This document shows, piece after piece, positions 45,068 through 50,431 of a DNA stretch of 50,431 nucleotides. Source of the DNA: Myceligenerans pegani (lineage in GTDB: Bacteria > Actinomycetota > Actinomycetes > Actinomycetales > Cellulomonadaceae); NCBI RefSeq assembly GCF_014892515.1, contig NZ_JADBGR010000075.1, positions 1 to 50,431 on the forward strand, in the 5' to 3' direction. The translations under genes and the position numbers were made by a program. The notes beneath the pieces were generated by a model. It saw only the letters and a list, made by a program, of their open reading frames with translations, did not search any database and had not been told where the DNA came from. Within the stretch, counting starts at the first letter, position 1. Every line of letters begins with the position of its first letter.

Positions 45068-48000
45068 GTGAGTAACTTGCTCTGGGGAGCACCACGTGCG
45101 GGCCGGTGGCTGATCGCCGCCGCTGCCTCACTCGCGGTCGCCGCTCCCATGACGCTGGCCGGCGCGACGCCGGCACAGGCAGCCGTACCGGCTGCGCCAT
45201 CGACCGGGCAGCTTGCCGCGGCCCCGGCGGAGGCCGATCCGTTCAGCGTGCTCGTCTTCTCCAAGACGGCGGGCTTCCGGCACGGATCCATCCCCGCCGG
45301 GATCGCCGCCATCGAGCAGCTCGGCGTCGATCACGGGTTCACCGTGGACGCCACCGAGGACGCGGCGGCGTTCACCGACGAGAACCTTGCGAACTACGAC
45401 GTCGTCGCGTGGCTCTCCACGACCGGCGACGTGCTGGACGACGAGCAGCAGGCCGCGTTCGAGCGGTACATCCAGAACGGCGGCGGTTACGCCGGCATCC
45501 ACGCGGCGTCCGACACGGAGTACGACTGGCCGTGGTACGGGGAGCTGGTGGGCGCCTACTTCAACTCCCACCCGCAGAACCAGGACGCCACGATCAAGGT
45601 CGAGGACCACGAGCACGCCTCGACCGAGCACCTGCCGGAGCGGTGGGAGCGCCACGACGAGTGGTACAACTTCCGCTCCAACCCGCGCGACGAGGTCCAC
45701 GTCCTGGCCTCCCTGGACGAGTCCAGCTACGACGCCGGGACCGGCGCGATGGGGGCGGAGCACCCGATCGCCTGGTGCCACGCCTACGACGGGGGCCGTG
45801 CCTGGTACACGGGCGGCGGCCACACCGACGCCTCGTTCAGCGAGCCGGAGTTCCTCGAGCACCTGCTGGGCGGCCTGCAGACCGCGGCCGGCGTCGTCGA
45901 CTCCGACTGCGCCGCGACGCAGAGCGACAGCTACGAGATGGTGCCCCTCGACGAGGAGACCTCGAACCCGATGATGCTGGACGTGGCCGACGACGGCACC
46001 GTCTTCTACGTCGAGCGGGACGGGCGCGTGCAGCGGATCGACCCGGAGTCGGACACCACGAGCACCGCGATGACGCTGTCCGTCACGCAGTCCAACGAGG
46101 ACGGGCTGACCGGCGTCGTGCTCGACCCGGACTTCGCGACCAACGGATGGGTGTACCTGTTCTGGTCCCCGCAGGACGTCGGCGACGACGGCCCGCACAA
46201 CCGCGTCTCGCGCTTCGACTACGACCCGGCTTCCGGCACGATCGACCCGGCCACCGAGGAGACCGTGCTGGTCATCCCGACCCAGCGTCAGACGTGCTGT
46301 CACGCGGGCGGTGACATGGTCTTCGACGCCGACGGCAACCTGTACGTCGCCACCGGCGACAACACGAACCCGTTCGAGTCGCAGGGCTACGCGCCGCTGG
46401 ACGAGCGGACCGGGCGCCAGAACTACGACTCGCAGCGCACGGCGGCCAACAGCAACGACCTGCGCGGCAAGATCCTGCGGATCACGCCGCAGGACGACGG
46501 CTCGTACACGATTCCCGAGGGCAACATGTTCGCCCCCGGCACGGCCGACACCCTGCCCGAGATCTACGCGATGGGCTTCCGCAACCCGTTCCGGATCGGT
46601 GTCGATCCCGCCAACGGAAACGTTCTCGTCGCGGACTACGGCCCGGACGCCGGTTCGGCCAGCCCGAGTCGCGGACCCGAGGGCCTGGTCGAGTGGAACG
46701 TCGTCAGCGAGCCCGGCTTCTACGGCTGGCCGTACTGCACCGGCGCGAACAGCGCCTACCACGAGTACGACTTCGCCACCGGCCAGTCCGGCGCGGCGTA
46801 CGACTGCGCCGGCGGCCCCGTGAACGACTCGCCGAACAACACCGGCATCACCCAGCTCCCGCCCGCCGTGGAGTCCGAGGTCTGGTACGGGTACGCGAGC
46901 AACCCGCTGTTCCCGGAGATCGGCGGCGGCGGCGCGCCCATGGGCGGCCCGGTCTACTCGTACGACCCGGCGCTGGAGTCCGACGTCAAGTGGCCGGCCT
47001 ACTGGGACGGCAAGGCGCTGTTCGGCGAGTGGAACCAGGGGCGGATGTACTCCTTCCAGCTCACCGGCGAGCAGCGCGACGACCTGGTGGACATCAACCG
47101 CGTCCTGCCCGGGATCTTCGACCCCGACGCCGGGTTCGACCGGCCGATGGACTTCGACTTCGGTCCCGACGGCGCGCTGTACGTCGTGGACTGGGGCTCC
47201 GGGTTCGGCGGCAACAACGACAACTCGGGGGTGTACAAGGTCAACTACGTCGAGGGCGACCCGGCGCCGATCGCCCGGGCCTCCGCCGACGTGACCGACG
47301 GCCACGCCCCGCTGACCGTGCAGTTCTCGTCTGAGGGCACCCGGCACCCGTCCGGCGAGCCGATCTCGCTCCAGTGGACGTTCGGCGACGGTTCCGAGCC
47401 GACCACCGAGGCGAACCCGACCCACACCTACACCGAGAACGGCCGCTACACCGCCCAGCTCGTCGCGACCGACGCCGCCGGGCAGACCGGTGTCGCCAAC
47501 GTGACGATCGTGGTCGGCAACCTCGCCCCGGAGGTGTCGATCACGTTCCCGGAGAACGGCGGCTTCTTCGAATGGGGCGACCAGGTGCGCTACGAGATCG
47601 ACGTCAACGATCCCGACGGTGAGGTGACCTGCGAGAACGTCACGCTGTTCACCCGGCTCGGACACGCGGGGCATTCCCACCCGTTCGACGAGCTGACCGG
47701 CTGCTCGGGCGTCTTCCAGACCGCCCGGGACGAGGGCCACGGCATCGAGGCGAACATCTTCTGGGTCATCGAGGCGTTCTACACCGACGACGGCGGCGCG
47801 GCCGGCGTCCCGCTGACCACGACCGATCTGCAGGTGCTGCAGCCCAAGCTGGTCCAGTCCGAATTCTTCACCGGCACGGGCCGGGTCGACGGCATCGGCG
47901 ACGGCGCGGGTGACCCGGGCGTCCAGATCGAGGAGACGGGCGACACCGCCGGTGGCGGCCAGAACATCGGCTTCATCGAGCCGGGCGACTACTGGGCCCA

Positions 48001-50410
48001 CGAGCCGGTGAGCCTGGCGTCCGTCGACGGGATCTCGCTGCGCGCCGCCTCCGCCGGCGACGGCGGGGAGGTGTCGCTGCGCTGGGACGCGCCCGACGGC
48101 CCGGAGATCGGCCGCATCACGGTGCCCGGAACCGGCGGCTGGCAGCAGTACGTCGACGTGGGGACCGCGCTGAGCAACGTCCCGTCCGGCTCGGGGTCCC
48201 TGCACTTCGTGCTGCTCTCCGGCGGGATCAACGTCAACTGGATGGAGATCGACGGCCGCGGGGTCACCGACAACCAGCGGCCGGAGGTCGCGCTGACGGT
48301 CGACCCGGTCTCGGGCGACGCCCCGCTCACCGTGACCGCCACCGCCGAGGCCACCGACCCGGACGGCTCCGGCGACCTCACCTACGCGTGGGACGCCGGT
48401 CTCGGTGACGGGTTCGTCGACGGCACGCCGTCGTTCGAGCACACCTACGACGAACGGGGCACCTACCGCCTCCAGGTGCGCGTCACCGACGAGGGCGGCG
48501 CCTACGCCGTCGAGTACGCGACGATCGAGGTCACCGGCACCGTGCCGGAGCCGACGCCCTGCCTGTCGGGCAGGTCGGACGACTTCCTCGGCGACGACCT
48601 CGACCCGAACCGATGGACCGTGCTCGATCGCAACCAGGACCTGCGGGTCGCCGACGGCGTCCTCACGATCCCGGCGACCGCCACGGACTTCTACGGGACG
48701 AACAACACAGAAGTGCCCAACCTCGTCCTGCAGGACCTGCCCGACGGCCCCTTCACCGCGACGGCCAAGGTCACGATCCCGGCCCACGCCCAGTACCAGC
48801 AGGCCGGCCTGCTGATCTACGGCGACGCGGACAACTACGCGAAGATGGTGATCGAGGGCCGCTCGTCGCCCGCCGACCCGGCCACGCGCATCTTCCAGTA
48901 CATCCGGGAGGAGGGCGGCGCGCCCAACGAGGTCGGGGAGTCCAACACCGCGGCCCTCGGAGCGGCGTACCCGGACACGGTGTACGTGCGCCTGGCCAGC
49001 AGCGACGGCCAGGACCTCACGGCGTCGTACTCGCCCGACGGCGCGACCTTCACGGCCATGCCGCAGACCAAGTCGCTCGCCGGCATCACCGATCCGCGGA
49101 TCGGACTCTTCGCGCTCGCCGGCAGCGGCTCGGCCGCGCAGGTGGTGGACGCGCAGTTCGACTGGTTCCACCTCACCCCTGACGACACGGCGGAGGCTCC
49201 CGGGCCCGACGACGAGTTCGACGGGGACGGGCTCGACGGCTGCCGCTGGGACGTCGTCCGCGACGATCCGACGGGGTACCGGGTGACCGGTGGCGCGCTG
49301 GAGATCGACACGACCGCCACCGACATCTACACCGGCAGCAACACCGACACGCCGAACATCGTCGTGCAGGACCTGCCGGAGGACGACTGGACGGTCGAAA
49401 CCCGGGTGGACGGCTCGGACTTCGACCAGCAGTACCAGCAGGGCGGTCTGATCGTGTACGGCGACGACGACAACTACGTCAAACTCGACCTCGTGACGGA
49501 CAACGCGCCGGGGAGCGCCGTCACGCAGCGCATCGAGCTGCGTAGCGAGGTCGATGCCGTGATCCAGGACCCGCAGCCGGGCGCGAACGACCTCACGTCG
49601 CGCGTGTGGCACCTGCGGCTGTCGAAGGCAGGGTCCACCTTCACCGGTGAGTACAGCGCGGACGGCGAGGACTGGACCGCCCTCGCCGAGCCGGTGACGC
49701 ACGAGGGACTGCAGGACGCCCGGGTGGGTCTGTTCGCGCTCGGCGGTCCTCAGCAGTCGGTCGCCACGGCGTCGTTCGACCACTTCCGGGTGGCCGGGAC
49801 CACGGAGCCCGAGCTCATCGCGGCGACGCCGGCGGTCGAGGTCGTCCAGCCCACGTGCTCGTACGACGCGTCCGGGGCGGAGGTCGTCACCGGAGGGTCG
49901 CTGGTCACGGCCGAGGTGACCGGGGTGCGGTCCTACGTCGTGCGGGAATGGGCCGACGGTTCCGCCGGTGACCGCCTGACCGACCTGGACGGGCTCGCTC
50001 CGGGGACGTACCGGATCGCCGTCCGGCCCGCCGACGGCTACTACCTGGTCGCCGACGGCGACTGGAGGGTCCGGGACGACGGGCTCGCCGTGCTCTTCGT
50101 GACGCTGGAGGAGCCCGAGTGCCCGGACCCGAACACGCCGGACGTCGTCGTCACCCCGGCGACGTGCGACGCCGGGGGGTCGATCGATCCGGTCGAGCTC
50201 CCCGGGGTGCGTAGCTACACGGTGCACCGCTGGGTGGACGGCCACCCGCGCGGCAAGCCGCGTGACCTCGAGAACCTCGCGCCGGGCGACTACCGGGTGA
50301 TCGCCTCGCCGACCCGCCGCACCGAGCTGACGGTCACCGGCGACTGGCGGCTCAGCCCGTCCGGCAAGGCGCGCGTCGTCGTGACCGTCGGGGAGGTGTG
50401 CGACCGATGA
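45068..50410 (+). CDS. Giant secreted ThuA / sorbosone-dehydrogenase / PKD / CBM protein
   Basis: A protein of 1780 residues. Signal peptide 1-40 (ends ATPAQAA). Domains: ThuA (58-278: VLVFSKTAGFRHGSIPAGI, GYAGIHAASDTEYDW, YTGGGHTDASF), a glucose/sorbosone-dehydrogenase propeller (288-727: CCHAGGDMVFDADGNLYVATGDN, MGFRNPFRIGVDP), PKD (731-817), an Ig-like segment (818-925), a CBM6-like module (926-1065), PKD (1070-1155), and two related concanavalin-like lectin domains (about 1165-1375 and 1380-1585, each with QDLP and QYQQ(A/G)GL(L/I)xYGDxDNY). Two C-terminal repeats of about 95 residues follow. There is no LPxTG motif or C-terminal helix. The GTG at 45068 has AAGGAG 6 nt upstream. It probably works on a polysaccharide outside the cell as partner of the DUF1080 protein. 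Confidence 0.88.
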   Translation: MSNLLWGAPRAGRWLIAAAASLAVAAPMTLAGATPAQAAVPAAPSTGQLAAAPAEADPFSVLVFSKTAGFRHGSIPAGIAAIEQLGVDHGFTVDATEDAAAFTDENLANYDVVAWLSTTGDVLDDEQQAAFERYIQNGGGYAGIHAASDTEYDWPWYGELVGAYFNSHPQNQDATIKVEDHEHASTEHLPERWERHDEWYNFRSNPRDEVHVLASLDESSYDAGTGAMGAEHPIAWCHAYDGGRAWYTGGGHTDASFSEPEFLEHLLGGLQTAAGVVDSDCAATQSDSYEMVPLDEETSNPMMLDVADDGTVFYVERDGRVQRIDPESDTTSTAMTLSVTQSNEDGLTGVVLDPDFATNGWVYLFWSPQDVGDDGPHNRVSRFDYDPASGTIDPATEETVLVIPTQRQTCCHAGGDMVFDADGNLYVATGDNTNPFESQGYAPLDERTGRQNYDSQRTAANSNDLRGKILRITPQDDGSYTIPEGNMFAPGTADTLPEIYAMGFRNPFRIGVDPANGNVLVADYGPDAGSASPSRGPEGLVEWNVVSEPGFYGWPYCTGANSAYHEYDFATGQSGAAYDCAGGPVNDSPNNTGITQLPPAVESEVWYGYASNPLFPEIGGGGAPMGGPVYSYDPALESDVKWPAYWDGKALFGEWNQGRMYSFQLTGEQRDDLVDINRVLPGIFDPDAGFDRPMDFDFGPDGALYVVDWGSGFGGNNDNSGVYKVNYVEGDPAPIARASADVTDGHAPLTVQFSSEGTRHPSGEPISLQWTFGDGSEPTTEANPTHTYTENGRYTAQLVATDAAGQTGVANVTIVVGNLAPEVSITFPENGGFFEWGDQVRYEIDVNDPDGEVTCENVTLFTRLGHAGHSHPFDELTGCSGVFQTARDEGHGIEANIFWVIEAFYTDDGGAAGVPLTTTDLQVLQPKLVQSEFFTGTGRVDGIGDGAGDPGVQIEETGDTAGGGQNIGFIEPGDYWAHEPVSLASVDGISLRAASAGDGGEVSLRWDAPDGPEIGRITVPGTGGWQQYVDVGTALSNVPSGSGSLHFVLLSGGINVNWMEIDGRGVTDNQRPEVALTVDPVSGDAPLTVTATAEATDPDGSGDLTYAWDAGLGDGFVDGTPSFEHTYDERGTYRLQVRVTDEGGAYAVEYATIEVTGTVPEPTPCLSGRSDDFLGDDLDPNRWTVLDRNQDLRVADGVLTIPATATDFYGTNNTEVPNLVLQDLPDGPFTATAKVTIPAHAQYQQAGLLIYGDADNYAKMVIEGRSSPADPATRIFQYIREEGGAPNEVGESNTAALGAAYPDTVYVRLASSDGQDLTASYSPDGATFTAMPQTKSLAGITDPRIGLFALAGSGSAAQVVDAQFDWFHLTPDDTAEAPGPDDEFDGDGLDGCRWDVVRDDPTGYRVTGGALEIDTTATDIYTGSNTDTPNIVVQDLPEDDWTVETRVDGSDFDQQYQQGGLIVYGDDDNYVKLDLVTDNAPGSAVTQRIELRSEVDAVIQDPQPGANDLTSRVWHLRLSKAGSTFTGEYSADGEDWTALAEPVTHEGLQDARVGLFALGGPQQSVATASFDHFRVAGTTEPELIAATPAVEVVQPTCSYDASGAEVVTGGSLVTAEVTGVRSYVVREWADGSAGDRLTDLDGLAPGTYRIAVRPADGYYLVADGDWRVRDDGLAVLFVTLEEPECPDPNTPDVVVTPATCDAGGSIDPVELPGVRSYTVHRWVDGHPRGKPRDLENLAPGDYRVIASPTRRTELTVTGDWRLSPSGKARVVVTVGEVCDR
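49820..50407 (+). repeat. Two tandem C-terminal protein repeats
   Basis: The last 190 codons of the giant gene encode two similar units of about 95 residues. Each has a Cys near its start (QPTC / TPATC), then GVRSYxVxxWxDG, DLxxLAPGxYR, GDWR and a closing xExC. I recognise no named domain. The Cys pairs suggest one disulfide per unit. Confidence 0.6.
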
Positions 50411-50431
50411 ACCGGGGGCGTGCGCCGGTAT

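Noticed and set aside
45128-50245. A 1705-codon minus-strand open frame under the giant exoprotein
   Set aside because: It has no domain motif and is dominated by Val/Arg/Gly codons expected from the reverse of GC-biased third positions; the plus strand encodes recognisable ThuA, dehydrogenase, PKD and lectin domains.

Overview
The window is about 50 kb of very GC-rich DNA from an actinobacterium, most likely a soil or plant-biomass degrader of the Micrococcales (the Promicromonosporaceae/Cellulomonadaceae group is my guess, not something the sequence proves). The support is extreme G/C use at third codon positions, many GTG starts, GTGA/ATGA stop-start overlaps, start codons lying 6 nt behind a -10-like hexamer, a complete cvn 'conservon', and the actinobacterial gene group etfBA - iscS - mnmA - ligA. 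No rRNA, tRNA, CRISPR array or insertion sequence was seen.

Layout. (1) About 1-4740 is an accessory island. It holds a frameshifted HAD-hydrolase remnant, then a leftward series: a 32-residue membrane protein, an orphan resolvase-fold protein, a Cof-type HAD phosphatase, and a HicA-like toxin coupled to its putative antitoxin. A divergent rightward series follows: an HTH protein with a decayed Nudix box, an intact Nudix hydrolase and an XRE regulator. (2) 4856-10904 holds a metallophosphoesterase, an EamA transporter, an FAD-binding dehydrogenase and the glycogen debranching enzyme GlgX. (3) 10917-15596 encodes one 1559-residue secreted enzyme joining a rhamnogalacturonan acetylesterase (CE12-like) to a rhamnogalacturonan lyase (PL11-like), with a LacI-type operator upstream. 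(4) 15931-25826 is mainly housekeeping: ETF beta and alpha, a MoeB/ThiF-rhodanese protein, a PhoX phosphatase behind a PHO box, cysteine desulfurase, MnmA and a prolyl oligopeptidase. (5) 26072-32197 is the conservon cvnABCD plus its cytochrome P450, then a flavin monooxygenase. (6) 32273-34750 is ligA.

(7) 34768-50410 is the most interesting part, a sugar-oxidation locus. A secreted PA14 / sorbosone-dehydrogenase-like propeller / CBM / DUF1080 protein converges on a ROK regulator-ThuA pair. Divergent from that pair is an RbsA-RbsC-RbsB type sugar ABC importer, a Gfo/Idh/MocA oxidoreductase and a giant secreted ThuA / sorbosone-dehydrogenase / PKD / CBM protein. Promoter elements in front of the DUF1080 gene and the ABC operon share a 24-bp site (19/24 identical) wrapped around the -35 box, suggesting one ROK regulon. 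ThuA/ThuB-type proteins and DUF1080 are linked in other bacteria to 3-keto sugar chemistry. My reading is a two-compartment pathway: oxidation and cleavage of a glycan or glycoside outside the cell, import, then C3-oxidation chemistry inside. The substrate cannot be read from the sequence.
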